Below the pieces are notes generated by a model, which had not been told where the DNA came from, did no database searches, and saw only the letters and a list, made by a program, of their open reading frames with translations. This document shows, one piece after another, positions 22,926-36,168 of a DNA stretch of 64,000 bases. The position numbers and the translations under genes were made by a program. The stretch covers positions 1,053,865-1,117,864 of the forward strand of contig VYZI01000119.1 of NCBI GenBank assembly GCA_013397695.1, given 5' to 3'. The stretch's first letter is position 1; every line of letters begins with the position of its first letter. Source of the DNA: Centropus unirufus. Its lineage: Eukaryota > Chordata > Aves > Cuculiformes > Centropidae.

Positions 22926-25165
22926 GCAGCGTTCACCCTTGCCGTGTTACAAAGGGAAGAGCTCCTCTGTGCAGCAGGGGATGTAAACATTCTATAATCA
23001 CGTTAGAGATGTTTAATATAAGGTGAACAGATTTTATTAATTGTATGGTTTGTTAATTTGTACTTTATGATGTTTAATTTGTGTAGTCAGCTTTACTAGG
23101 TATGAGGACCTTGGAGAAGTCCGTGTAGTTTGTTGCATTTTGTTTATATGTAGCATTTTCTTTAGCGGTGTCATAGCTCAGCAATTCTCGGCAGTCTGTC
23201 TCTACCTGGGGACATATTACGAACAACTGCTTTGCGACGTCTTTGTATAAATTCCTCTCTTTAAAACACTGAATAGCTGGCTTCAAGTGGTATCCTGGTA
23301 AAGAGGATGTGCTCTTTCTAATAACTGGAATTGTGAGGCCTTAGCTTTGACTTCTGTTCCAGAGAAGTTGGAGCATACTTTTATATACTCTGAGACATTT
23401 TATGTCCTGATTTGAAAACTGGTTCATGCATGTATTTCCTGACTTCTTCAGAAACTGATGGAAAATCCTCCTAAACTTGAGACGCATACATTCCTGTTTC
23501 ATTCATTCTCTGTTTTAGTTTAAGATAAATGGTTTTCTGTACATTCTGAGAAGAGCATTCTTATATGTCAGTAGTGTGTAATATTGGAAGTACTTAATGT
23601 ACTGCTCATGAGGGCTTCGTCTACTTCTCTCTTAATTTCTTCCTCTTTTTCCTCTTTAAGTACAGATTTCCTTTAGACTTTTCATTTTAAGACCAGATTT
23701 CCATTCAGAATTCTTGGACTGTTAGTTTATTCAAGTAGTGTAATTAAAATAAATTATGCAAAAGCATCCAAGAGTCATATCTGGAGGCATTTAAGATTAA
23801 GGATAGCATAAGGGAAATGTGTTCAGCTTTTGGGGGGCAGTAGAACTTAACTGAATATTGAGGTCTGAACCTCAGACATCCTGTTTATTTTAATTGTAAT
23901 GAGATGCACAAGGTCTGTACCTTTCGTTAGATTGTATAAAAATTTGGTCCAATACCAAAGTGCATCATTTTAATGCTATGAAATAGCGACAGGTTTTAGT
24001 ATACAATACTGGAATGTTATAGAGATTCAGACACAGCCTTATCCTAATCTCTTCCATAAAGTTTCATAGCTTGTAACAGTTCCGTTATTAAACATTTTGT
24101 TTTGGGAGCTTCTGTGGGTGGGAGTTAATAATTTCATACAGTTCTAAGATGCATCTTGTTCACTTGCGTGAACAGCATTTCATGCCGCTTGATGTTATTT
24201 CAACAACCTAAACTTAATTATTTAATTATCTTTCCTATAGGAATTTTAAATATAACTACTGTGATCTCCAGTTACTTATTCAAGCTGATTTGAAAATGAG
24301 CTATTGCTCTATGAATTGACAAAGTTTGCTTACACTGAAAATAATTTCCTCACTGTTTACTCAGTTTGTAACCTCTTGGAAAGTTTAGCTTTTAAATGCA
24401 TAACTAAATTAATAACTTCCAAGAGGTGTGGTTCAGTAGCACAGAGAAGGCTCACGATGCATACATCCTTGTTGACCTTGGGTTGTGCTTTCATGCCATG
24501 GTCTATAAATGCACTCCTTGTAATACACGTGGAGCTATTTGAGTAATACATTGAGTCTGTAGGAATCTGCTGCATCAGGGAATCTCAGTGTCCACCGGGT
24601 ACCTGCTCCACTTTTTGGTCATGTGATTGCAAATGCGAGAATGTTTCCATTTTACCCAAACAAATCCTTCACTGAAAGCAATTTTTGGCTGGAAGATGAA
24701 ATTACATCAGATTGCTGGCTAGCATGTTGTATGCCAACCTCTACCGTGTTGCATGAGTTTAAAGGTTCTGCTTATGAAGTTTAGATCATTGATTTCATGT
24801 GTTGCTGAATTGGAACCAGGTTTTAGAACTTCCAGTCCCCAGAAACTTAGCGCTGCAAGAGGCTTTGATTGTTCATGCGGTACAAGGAAGAAAAATCACT
24901 GAACTGATGGAACTGAGATGCCCTACCCTGTATTTATTACTATCTAGATTTAACTTCTTGACTTAATACTTTCCATCTCTGTTCATATATATATATTTTA
25001 AAAAAACCCAAACCTTGATCTTACGAAACTGAATGCAGAAAGCAAAGGACCTCAATACTGAAGTGTGTGTGTATGTAAGAACACAGATATATGCTTAACT
25101 GTTTTAGTATATATGTGTGTAAACATCCTGGTAGGGAACTTAAATAAAATTTTAACTGAATTTTT
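22926..25165 (+). other. MYO6: MYO6 3' untranslated region (end uncertain)
   Basis: Sequence after the stop has no coding pattern and is AT-rich. AATAAA occurs at 23748-23753, 25143-25148 and 26246-26251. The second has a U/GU-rich stretch shortly downstream. I placed the end after it as the middle choice; transcripts could stop earlier or run to about 26280. Confidence 0.45.
25143..25148 (+). terminator. Candidate MYO6 polyadenylation signal AATAAA
   Basis: A perfect hexamer 2.2 kb after the stop, followed within 30 nt by TTTTTCTAGTCTGTTCC, which suits a downstream element. Alternatives are at 23748-23753 and 26246-26251. Confidence 0.4.
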
Positions 25166-26245
25166 CTAGTCTGTTCCTTTGATTATGCCAGGATTCTCCT
25201 GACTGGCATCAGAAAGAAAATTAATTTTTCAGAACAGGGTGTGGGGGTATTCTGGTAACTAAATAGGCAACAAATATGAGCTATTAGGAAAATAACTTCA
25301 AAATAGTGGAAGAGAACTGGTGGCTGGATGTTCTCAAGTGAGATGATCCCAGCTCTCTGCATTACCCCAGCAGTATGCCTGAGGCAAGCAGAAGATGCAT
25401 TCAAAAAAATCAGAGTACGTTTTGCGTTTTCTGTTTACTTTTCTTTTTTGTGTTTTTTTTTAGTGTTCTCTTGTTGTTTTTTGTTTTTTTTTTCTTCACC
25501 ACAAGCAGCATCTGCTTTCATTTTTCCTGATCTTTTTGTGCCGCAAAATTAATTTTAAATTCATTTCAGACTTCTCTTTAACATGTCAGACATTATTCAG
25601 CTGCTTACTGATAGCTTCCATTGTCCCATTTTCTGTCTCAGCTAATTAGACTGTTGATTGATTTGGAGAGGAAATAAAAAAAGGGGGATGGGGCTGTTTG
25701 CTAGGATTGTAGTATTATCTAAAGCCCTTCTATTCTGCAGTTGTAGAGAAAAACTTGTTTTCTAAAACAAGATGTTGGCTTGGTTCTGTGTGTTTGATTT
25801 TTATTTTTTTTAAATAAAAAATCTTCCTGCCTCTTAGTGAATTTGACCATTGTAGTTGAGATCTTCTATATGAAACACTCCAGAAAACAAAGGAAGAGCA
25901 TCACCAGGCTAGGCGACATTCCTGACGAGGTGATGCAGGAATATGAATTGTTTAGAGAATGCTATACTGAGGAATACAACGTCATTAAATACTTGTCTTT
26001 CATCCACTGCTAAGATTGTTTTTCTTTACCTTGTTGAATCCTTTATGATTTTCTCCAAAATCTTTATTTAAAGTATTTAAATGACTTCCTAATACTGTAC
26101 TGAAAATAAATAAAAAAGAATACATTCCATGTTGAAATCTCAGTTGTATTTTGTCTTTAAAGTCATAAGGGTAAATTAAGTTATGAGAAGGTTGAAACTG
26201 CCTGCTGCTTTTCTATCAGATGTTTATTGTGCTTAAAGCTGCTCT

Positions 26246-26251
26246 AATAAA
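26246..26251 (+). terminator. Alternative distal MYO6 polyadenylation signal AATAAA
   Basis: The hexamer is followed by a T-rich stretch (GATTTTGTCTTTACTTTC). If used, the MYO6 3' UTR would be about 3.3 kb. Confidence 0.3.
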
Positions 26252-26279
26252 GATTTTGTCTTTACTTTCTAGGGTATGT

Positions 26280-29200
26280 TTTCTCTAAAATGACGTTATA
26301 AAATGAAGGAATTCTGATTTAGTTTTCTTTAAATCTTATACCTAATTCCTCAGTATTTTTTGAAACGAGCATCCTTTTACTTTTGTTAAGATTTTTTAAC
26401 CTTTAATTGCTATCACTTCCCATGTATTTGTCATTTGCTGTATACTGTCTGCATCTTTGTCATCAGTGACCACTGAAGCCCCCTATGATGCTCCACGTTT
26501 GTTTGCTGCAGGAAATGCTTTGTATCTGTGGTGAGGCTGTGCTGCTGCTTTTGTTTTTCCAAACAAAATAAGTATTATCAAACTTTCCTTCCTTAAGGAC
26601 TGAATCAGAGTGGTATTTTTTTTTTTCATTTGAGAAGATTGAAGTAATTCAGTGTTTGATACCTATAATACACAATTTTGTTTCACTTTCCTTATGGCTT
26701 TTATCTTGAACTGTAGCTTTACAGCAGCTTTAAGATAACATGAGGTGTTTTAGGGTAAGATTAAATACAAATTCAATTCCCTGTGAAATTTTCAAGTAAA
26801 TAGTTTTATTATGTTTTATGGAAATACAAAAGGCTTACATCCACCAAATATATTTGGTAATTAATAGTTCAGAGTGATAAATACGGTAATGAATAATCAT
26901 TGTTAAAATACACATTTTAAAATCACTTATTTTTTAATCTGACTACGGATAACTAGTATAGAAATATGCTAAACACATACAAAAATACATTTGTAATGGA
27001 AAAAAAAGGAATGCTTTCAGCATTCTTAATGCATTCTGAACTTACATGAGTAGTATTGAATAGCTACCGTCTTTGCAGGGATGGCTTCCAGTGCCCTGCA
27101 AGAAGTTTTTTAAAGTAGAGTTTTAGTCTGAAGTGATAAAAACACATCTGAGGTTTCTTTTTTTATCTCTTTTTCTAGTTAAATAAAGTAAGTAAAAATA
27201 CTATCTCAGCTGTAGAAGCTCGACCTCGTATTCTTGGTGCATTGCCTTCGTTTGTACACGATCATCAGTTTTGGTGGTTTTGCAGGCAAACCTGTTTGTG
27301 CAGTTAATTGTTTGGAACACGTAAACAGTTATTTTGAGTGTACATAGTAAGGTAAACTGAGGTTCAGTCTTCGCTTGGTAACTGTAAAAAGTAAAAAGAA
27401 TTGTCTCTAAAGCCGGCTACTCTCCTGCATACATGAAAGTTTCACATCCGAATGAGGAGCTGTCATCCAGAATAATCAAGAACGTTGTAGAAGCTCAGTT
27501 TGAGCTGTAAGTACAACTTCTGCTATGCACCAAGCAGCCAACAGTGCCTGAATATTATACAACACTGGTGCAGCATATAAATATATATATGTATTTACTC
27601 AAGAAAAAGATGTCGAAGGTAAAAAGTAATGCTCATACCTGAATCAGGATTGCGCATCCATAGAGCATAAATTTCTAAGCCTATAAAATACTTAATGGCC
27701 ACCAATTGTCTGGTTAGATTTCTTTTACAAAAACTAATAACAACCTCTCGTAGTTAGTTGTGTGTATGCTAAGTTTAACGTATGCATGCATTTGCGTGAC
27801 TGTTCTGCTTGCACCTGGGCGAGGGTTTGTGTATAAATCTTAAGTTCTGAAAAGATCAAACCAAAGGTTTTGTGCCACAGCAGAAAGTTTGAAGTCTTCC
27901 GGTAACCAGACTCCAGCTGTCACTGGAAATGGTGCAGTGAAGTGCTCATGTACGTATGTATACATAAAGCGTGTGTTAACAGAAAAAAATGTTCATAGAG
28001 ACCATTAAAAAATCGGCCCCAACTCCGGTGTGATCTGCCGTGTGAGTGGTGTAGGGAGAGAATGATAAAGCTCCCAAACGCTTTTAACATGGCCTTTTTT
28101 TTTGTCAGTGACAGACAAGTCTTATTTCCATGTTTGCTACTTGCATGAGGGTATGTAAGGAAGGTTAATAAAAGGATATAGGAATATGGTGAATTTCCAT
28201 TGATATTTTTACCACAATGTGACGTACAGTATTGGAAACAAGTCACTTTGTGGCAAAATCTCTTTCTTCTAGTGCTCTTAAATAGAAATAAAGTTAAAAT
28301 GTGTAAGCACTGGGTGCTTCATGCATGCATCTTACCACTGGGGATTTCTTTTAGAACATATAGTTGGTCAACTTGATAATGTTTTTCCTTAATAAAATTA
28401 TTTATTCCTTGTGTACTGATTCCAGAGCAAAAATGTTATCTCTTTAGTAATTCTTGGGGTTTTTTTCGTATGCATCATCAGTCCAGCCTTGAATAATGAG
28501 GACCTTCCTTTTTGAATACCTGTAAGAGAAAATCTCTTAAGACATTTGAAAAGCTTTTTTTTTTTAAAAGAAAATTTATTATTAATCTATTGCTAATAGG
28601 CAAGATTTCACTAAAATCTGTTGGGCTAATCTCCAGGTCACTGTAAAGAGAAATGAGTTTATCCTGAAATTATTTCTTACTTATTAAGTCATTGAGCTCG
28701 GAGGAAAATCATTATTTTCATTCCCTGGTACGACAATGCTGTGTTTCTGTATGAAATAACAAGCATGTACCACTGATTCCATCATAATCTGAAGAACATA
28801 TTTTTGATGGACGCTAACTGGAATGCAGTGTGCAATAAAAGAAGCCATATCTAAAGTCTCTATAAGAGTCACAGTTACAGCCACCTTGGGGTAAAATAAT
28901 CTTCAGCTTTTCTTCATTGTTTTAATATGAGTGGCAACTGTACCATGCAAATTTTGTAAATTTGTGAAAACCAGCACCCGAGATTCTCAGAGCGCAGCAT
29001 TTGCATCTCTCGCGTTTTAGGTTGCCTTTCCTCCGTGGTTATATCGATAAAACACCGAATCTCTGATACTGGTAGGGGAGCTCATGCAGGGTAACCTGTG
29101 TTGCTGTGTTGTGTTGTTTTAATCCAAAGCACCTTGCTTGATGGTCCAAGTGAGGGATAGGAGGATGGAACAAATGACAGTCTTTGTTTTCAGATTTAAT

Positions 29201-32189
29201 TTCAGTCATCTTTCTTGGTGCCTCAGAGTCAGTTTTTCAGAGGATTATTCTGTCTGTTACTGGGTTTGATGAGCAAGTAATGATGCATTTTATATATTTC
29301 TTAGGGAGAATCTGTAATTACTTTTAGGCTTTATCTGAATTACATCAAATGAAGCAGTCTTTGTCCGTGCCAATTAGATTCATCATTATGAAACAAATTA
29401 TTCTGCCATCCTCTGATCTAGTGCTTTATTCCCAATGCTTCTGGGCTATTTTGTGTCAAATATTTCTGGATTCTCTAAGGTTTTATCTAAGTTTGTTAAA
29501 ACTGATTATCTCTTGCAGCATGGCTCTTTTGCAAGCTTAGAAAAGTTTGTGAAGACTCTTTAGATGAGATCCTTTTTCTTTTCATGGGTTAGACCCATTA
29601 CTGAAGGCTGACAGAGATCGTCTTGAGCCTACTCCCTATTTTTCCACACCTTCTTCACTGACCAGAGAACATTCAGCACAGTCACTAATAGGGAGCGCAG
29701 ATGTTACGAGACAAGAGGGGAATTTTGAATGAGGTGGTGTCCTAAGCTTTCATCTTGAACAGAGAGCACGTGCAGGTGAGGAAGGCATCTGAGGCTCGGA
29801 TCATTTGAACATTGTTGGAGAACTTTGGCATGTTTGACTCTCAACCATAGCAGGCCAACTGGACTTGGTCTTGGCCTTTTTTCTCAGAGTGAATGAGCTG
29901 ATCCACTGGAATGTGTGAATTCTAATTATCATGTTCTCTTTTGGCTCAAAGAATGATCACTTCCACAATCATTTTATTCCTCATGTTAGACTATGTATGG
30001 AGCAAGACACCACATTTCCAGAGACCTAACCGCGTTGAGAGGTAGCTGTGGTCTTCAGCTACTTGCAAGAATTTGTGTTTCCTACTGAACTCGGAAGGAA
30101 GAAGTTCACCTGTTTGTGAACCATGTTGGTTAGTTGTCAGAGAGGGGTTTGTGTGGCTGGGGTTTGGCCTGATTAGACACTGGGATGAAGTTTTGCAATC
30201 ATTTTCCATGTAGTGGTCTTGTAACTAAACTAGAGACATTCTTCATGCTTGGGAAGGAATTGAAGGTTATTTTAGCTTCTACTGGAATTTTATATTTTCA
30301 TATACACCTACACAGATACGTACTATACATAATATGTCCTCAAAAGCTGTGATTCCTGTCATTACACATTGCAAAACAGAATTTAAAGACTGGAATTTTC
30401 AATTTGGCCTAAGAGTGGTAGATACCCACCTCCTCCTGAAAACTCAGTACAAGTGCCACATTATCTTAAAAATCCTAGCCCCAGAGATGCTTGCTTGATT
30501 GTGATATTGAAGTGATACTCGGTTCTAGCTCATGTAAGCTGTGTTCTACGTACATTTTTCTTCCTCTATGGACTTCTTTCAAGTCTTTAAAAATGTGTTC
30601 GACTTAAGGGTTCTGAGGTAAATGCTCATTCTGAACTTACATCGTGAAAAATAGCCAAATGTTTTTTATTTTTTAAACACATTTCTATTTTTGGTTTTCT
30701 CTCCTCTCACTAAATTCATTTCTTCAACTGGGACTTGAGCTTTTTCATTATACTTTTTGACAATTCAAATAGTCTGGAGTACACAGGCCTGGTTTTCTCC
30801 CACAGATGGGCCATTTAATTCCTTTCATAAAAAACTTAATGTGTTTGTAAGTAGTAATTTTAAATAGTTCAGCTGGTACAAAAGTTTATTGGTCTACATT
30901 TACCCACAGACACATTTCTTTTAAGATGGGTGTAAAAATACTAATTGCGAATGGCCGTGCTTTTGTTTTTATGAGCAGCAAATCCCATTCATTGCTGAGC
31001 GTTTCCCAGCTGCTGCTCCCTGCTGACTTGTTGGTCTGTATCACTGCATTCCAGTCCACCCATTGTCCTCTCAGTCTAGAACTGTGACCTGGAGTCCTTG
31101 AAGAGACCAGACATGGGTATGGGGAAGATGAGTGAAAATAGATCTTTCTCTGTAGTGCCATTACTTTTTCCTTTATTTACATAACAATGTACTGGCTTAA
31201 GCCAAAGCCTGGTTTTCTGTCTCCCATCGTATAGAGCTGGTTTCAAGCAATCCTGTTCTCATATTCCCCACGATAATAATGGGCACCATCAGCTGTAGTA
31301 AACCGTATTTTGTTCCTAATTGGGCTGTGGTTCAGAAAAATGAAAATAGCAAAGTAAAAGCTTTTTGTCTCCCTTTCAAGAGAGCACACTTGGATACATC
31401 AGAAGGAAAAGACCGTATGGCAATTACAGAGAAATGTTTGACTCAGCTTTTCTCTTGCCTCCCCTCCCCATAAAGATAGAAGAAGTTGCAAGTTGCAAAA
31501 CTTGAAATAATGTTTGAGATACAGGCAATGTTCTGATCAAATTAGAATTCCTGCTTGTTAAGACTCCGTGTTGCTTAAACAGCCACAATTTATTTTTAAA
31601 TTACCTGTTAGTGCTACGACTGCCACAATGGAAAATGGATATACAGAATGGAACATTGTTGCATAAAATACTTGAGAGGATTGTTCTTGTCATATCGAGC
31701 ATCCAAAACCTTGAGATTTTCTTTGTATGAGACAGTACGAAGAGGTTTCCTGGTGATACTGACAAACAGGAAACTCAATGGATTTTTAAAGCTCTCAAAA
31801 ATAGTTACAAACCTTGTTTTTTTCTGGCTGATGCTGGAAGCAACAAATTTCAGAGACTACTTGTCAGTCTTGACTTTGTAAACTGGTCTGGCGACCTACA
31901 ACAGTTGTAAAAAAAAAAAAAAAAAGCAGAACACTAGATTAATTATTTCACCAGATGAAAAAAGCACTCAGATAGGATGGACACCAAAGCCATGCAAGAG
32001 AGCTGTAAGAAGAGCTGTTCTACCATCCCGTTACGAAACCTACACAAGAGTAAACATTATAAAACAGGAAAGCAAATAAGTGAATTAGTAATTTTAGTCC
32101 TGAAAACGCCAAGCGAGAGATTAGAATAAAATTTGATTTAGTTGTAGTGTTAATACGTGAAGATGGTCCTGTTATTTGAGTTGGGGCTG
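26280..32189. other. Intergenic DNA between convergent MYO6 and IMPG1
   Basis: AT-rich sequence with a 17-A run at 31909-31925 and short dinucleotide tracts. Open frames are short and match no family I know. I looked on the minus strand for a further terminal IMPG1 exon (a Glu-Tyr-Glu-Glu-Phe-like end, as in mammals) and found none. Confidence 0.6.
31909..31925. repeat. 17-nt poly(A) tract
   Basis: An uninterrupted A run between the genes. No target-site duplication or recognisable retrocopy body is visible beside it. Confidence 0.9.
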
Positions 32190-32195
32190 TTTATT
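32190..32195 (-). terminator. Candidate IMPG1 polyadenylation signal AATAAA
   Basis: Minus-strand AATAAA (plus TTTATT) about 310 nt after the in-frame TAA at 32505-32507. This is a plausible distance for a short 3' UTR if the exon at 32505-32685 is terminal. Confidence 0.4.
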
Positions 32196-32504
32196 GATGG
32201 GTAAAAAAAGGATTTCCGTGCATTTTACCTCCATGCCGAGTTGTGTTTTCGTGTTCGTGTAATGCTTCATGACCAATGATCTCTGAGGAACTGACCCAAG
32301 CACTTACACTACGGGGCGTATGACAAAAGCTAGTTATGGGTTCATCGTGTTCAAAAGCAGGATTAATCCTTACAGCATTTTCTGAATTGCAGCTGTTGAG
32401 AGTAGGATTTCTACAATGCAGAACAGTTTTGTTTAGGTGAGATTTTTCAATTGGAAAAGAAAAAAAATATATTTTTTTAATGTGAAGGAAAGATCATGAG
32501 CAGC

Positions 32505-32685
32505 TTACTGCAAATTAGAGTGTCTTTTGCTTTTTCTTCTTAACTTAATAATTGAAATGATGAAAAGAAAAACAAGGCTTACTAAGCCGAGAATGAGAGG
32601 TTTAAAAATGAAGGGCTGTGTGGGTTCTGGAGCAAATTTTGCACAGCGCTGTCCTTGGTAAAGTTGATGTCTACGTACAGGGCAT
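32505..32685 (-). CDS. IMPG1: IMPG1 exon: end of EGF module 2, transmembrane helix, basic tail
   Basis: A very strong acceptor (TTTTTCTCTTCCTCTCCCTG then TTTCAG) precedes 32685. Phase 2 in joins the EGF exon without a break. Residues: CPVRRHQLYQGQRC closes EGF module 2; then a short linker; then LILGLVSLVFLFIISII, 17 uncharged residues; then KLRRKSKR, a stop-transfer-like basic cluster; then HSNLQ and TAA at 32505-32507. This is a type I membrane topology. The YxGxxC pattern resembles IMPG2's second EGF. The TAA overlaps a possible donor (CA|GTAAGC), so a further short coding exon cannot be excluded. Confidence 0.82.
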
Positions 32686-35600
32686 CTGAAACAGGGAGAG
32701 GAAGAGAAAAATGTACAGAACTCGAAGGCAGATTATACAGTGTACCTCAAATAAAAACAAAGGAAAGCCTGCAATTAAATATAAGCACAGTATTCCTCAA
32801 TACAATTAATTGTTATGTGTTGGTACGAGGTAATGTAATTAATAGTAAAAGAAAGAAAATATTCTTCAATTCATGAGAGCGAGGGATACTAATATATTCT
32901 TCAACAACCAACAAATTTTAAGGAAATTGTGCATTTGGAACTCTGACAAATTTCTAGCTTCATGGGTAAAGCTGAATTTACATTTGTGGTTTAGAATCTC
33001 AGAAGTTCAGGTGTGTTTTGGATTAATGTCTAAATATACCTTTGAGTCTTATTTTTTATTGGTGATTTTAATCCAAGAATCAAGGTCTGAAATAAGTGTT
33101 CTACAAATAGCTCCCTTTAAGCAAGGGAGGTGATTGCCATAGTTTATACGGAAACACAGGGGTTGCAGATAGTGGAAAAACTAGCATGTTTCTGAGTTAA
33201 TTCACAAGCAAAACAAATATAATCGGTCGTAATTTTCTCTCTGCAGACTGTACAAGTTTGCACAGGATGGCGCTGAGTTTATTTATAACTTGCTACAATT
33301 CACAAAAAGTTTCATTTATTATTTTTAATATCTCACTCCAAATGACGGTTTGGTTATTACTGTACGTCAAGTCAGGGATTTTCTGAAATGGAGTTAGTTT
33401 CTTTAGTGCATTGGTCTTGGAGGAGTAGGCTATAGCCTTTGTGATTTCAGTAAAATTTCACTTTGAAGAGGACCGCTTCAGCTCAGAGGCTTATTTCTAG
33501 TACAAAACACTGCAGCTGCACTTCTGTGACTCTGCAACTCAGGAATTTATTAGTAACTGTGACTATATAGTAATCCTCTGTTGTAATTTCTTGTGATGCC
33601 CACAGTATTGTGATGCCACAGTGAATTGTGGCAGTTATGTTGTTACAGTGAAATTATCATGTGAAGAATTTGCTTAGTCGTTTTGTTTTTTGTCGTTAAT
33701 CCTAAGTACACTAGAAGACGCATCATTAACCTGGTAAAGTCAGTATTAAGAGAGAATAAAAAAGTGCAAGTACTGTCACTTGTTTCTTATACACGTGGCT
33801 GGTTGAAATCCGTGGACCAGTCTAATGTACAGTTTCACAGAACGCTCTGGATAATCCAGGCTTACAATGAGATGAAACTTTATATTTTTAAAAAGAAAAT
33901 AAAGATGTTCAAATACTGTGGTAGTTCTCAATATTGGCTTAACATAATTTCATGTAAAAATCCTTATGGAATGTGTTTGCAGTTAGGAGGAGCTGCTAAT
34001 CTTCCAAGTCTTTGCCAGTAAGCCCTGAAAGCAGCCTCAGCCTTCGTGTGCTTTATGGGTTGTCTGCAACAGAATAGTGCTCAGAGCTGTGTTTATAAGA
34101 ATACAGATTTTGTTTCCAGTAGATCTTAGAAAAACATAATTTCTTAAAATACTACTATTTAATCAATACCAAACCCACGAATTTGTTATTTCATTTTACT
34201 AAGAACTAGATGATCTTTATGATCCCTTCCAACCCAAAGTGTTCCATGATTCTGTTCGGAAATCTGAAATGGCTTTGTACCTATTATCTCTGCCAATGAT
34301 GCTGAATTTCTAATAACTTCTAGAGGATCTCTAAAAAAATCACTAGACTGTGATGTTCTTTGTGTGCTAACAGGCAGAAATGGACTATCCTGAGTGAGAC
34401 ATTTTATACTGAAGAAGGATATTGCAATGTAGCTTGGAGTGTCTGGATGTTGAAGTCTGGTTTATTAGCATGGTTTATGCTGTTGAAAAGTGTGTGCTCA
34501 GCCCTACTTGTTCATGCACTCGAGGTACCGAGGCTCTGCTAACAGATTTCACGTTAAGCACTATTTATTTACCTGCAGACAGCTCCTCTTCCTGGGACTA
34601 ACTCACATTTCCCACCATTGACGCAAAGATGTGGTTCCAACTCGCACAGGCTCCGACAGGGTAATCCGTCTTGGCTTGCATAACCAGGTTTACAAAGGCA
34701 GTCAGCTTCTTTTGTCCCCTCATTCATTATGCATTCGGAAAACTCATCACATGCCATGAATTTGCATGGGTCTGCCTGATCGGCTGTAAAGGAAGGGTAA
34801 ATCATTAATTGACGCATTAACTCAAAGTAACTTGGCAGGCTTTGTGGCAGCCAGAGAAAACAATCCCTATTTACTGGCCTGGTACTTCTGAATGTTAATA
34901 GGAGGATGGACATGGTCTAGCATGGAAGGACATACATCCTTCCTCCTGTAGACGACACAGCAAGCATGCAAGCTTATATTTGCTTGCACAATTGTTTACC
35001 CTTTTGTCATTAAGCTGTTATTTTATTTTCATGTCATTATCATGGATTTTCACGTCTGGATATTTTATCCTTTTTTTCTACTGTCAGTGCTCGTTTTATA
35101 GTCATGGATACTATACATGTGTAAGAGTTTTGGCTGTAATGATCTTAAAAACATAATTTAGGACATGACAAGGGGAAGGAATTAGATTATTGAGTATTGT
35201 GCAATGCTATCAGGACTGCTACCTAGAAATACTGATATTATCTAAAGATACATGCTTACAGGGCTTTTTTTTTGAGCGACATGGTAGCACTGGGAAAACT
35301 TTTGTTTTTCATAAGAAGGTCCAAATTAGATACAGCATAAATTCCTTATTTCACCTTTCACACGAGCCTATTTCTCCTTTCTCATTCTCTCTGCTTCTAA
35401 CTAGAAACAACAGAAGACCTAGAAAGAGCAATTTTAAACCAGTGCTCAGCCCAGCTCTGTACTGACAGCCTGTCAAGCAAGAGGGCTGAACCCACTAATC
35501 TTGTTTTATAGAGGCAGTTTCCTGTGTCCTATGGGGTAAAGCCCTTAGAAGGCAAAAGATGAGAAGCAAACAAGGTGATACAAATTCAGCTCTTGCCAGC

Positions 35601-36137
35601 CGTTTCAGTAAGATGTGTGTATCCAGGAAGCAAAGAAAAATACCATAGAAAATTGTACAAAGGCAAGAAAGGAGAGCGCAGAGAAGGACATGAGAGCAGA
35701 TGGACAGGTATGAGCTGGGCTGCACAGGACAGCGGGTCCTGAGTGACCAGACCTGGTCAAAGGAAATTTGCATAGGTAGTGTCAGCTGTAGGGAGGAAGT
35801 TTGTCTCAGGTCTGGTCTACAGAGGTCAAAATCAGCAAATACATCAGTGCAGAAGAAAACCAGCCCTTTTAGTTATATAGGGTTAAAATTTCTTTAGAAG
35901 AAAAATCCATAGTTTAAAAAGAAGAATCATACTGGATATTACAGCTCATATGTGTAATTAATATCTGGGTTGAAAATTTTCTTCCAGATACACTTCATGC
36001 CCTTAGATACTCCATAGTATAAATTTCAGCGAAAAAGGAGCATTACATTCCTTGTATGGATGTGCTTAACTGGTAGAGCTTATTCCGGTGGAGCTGTTCT
36101 CTTTTAACTCCTCTCTAATTCCATGGCTAGTTTCTTA

Positions 36138-36168
<31 letters not shown>

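Noticed and set aside
31648..31925. Open frame followed by a poly(A) run, considered as a processed retrocopy
   Set aside because: The translation matches nothing I recognise, there is no AATAAA just before the A run, and no target-site duplication is visible.
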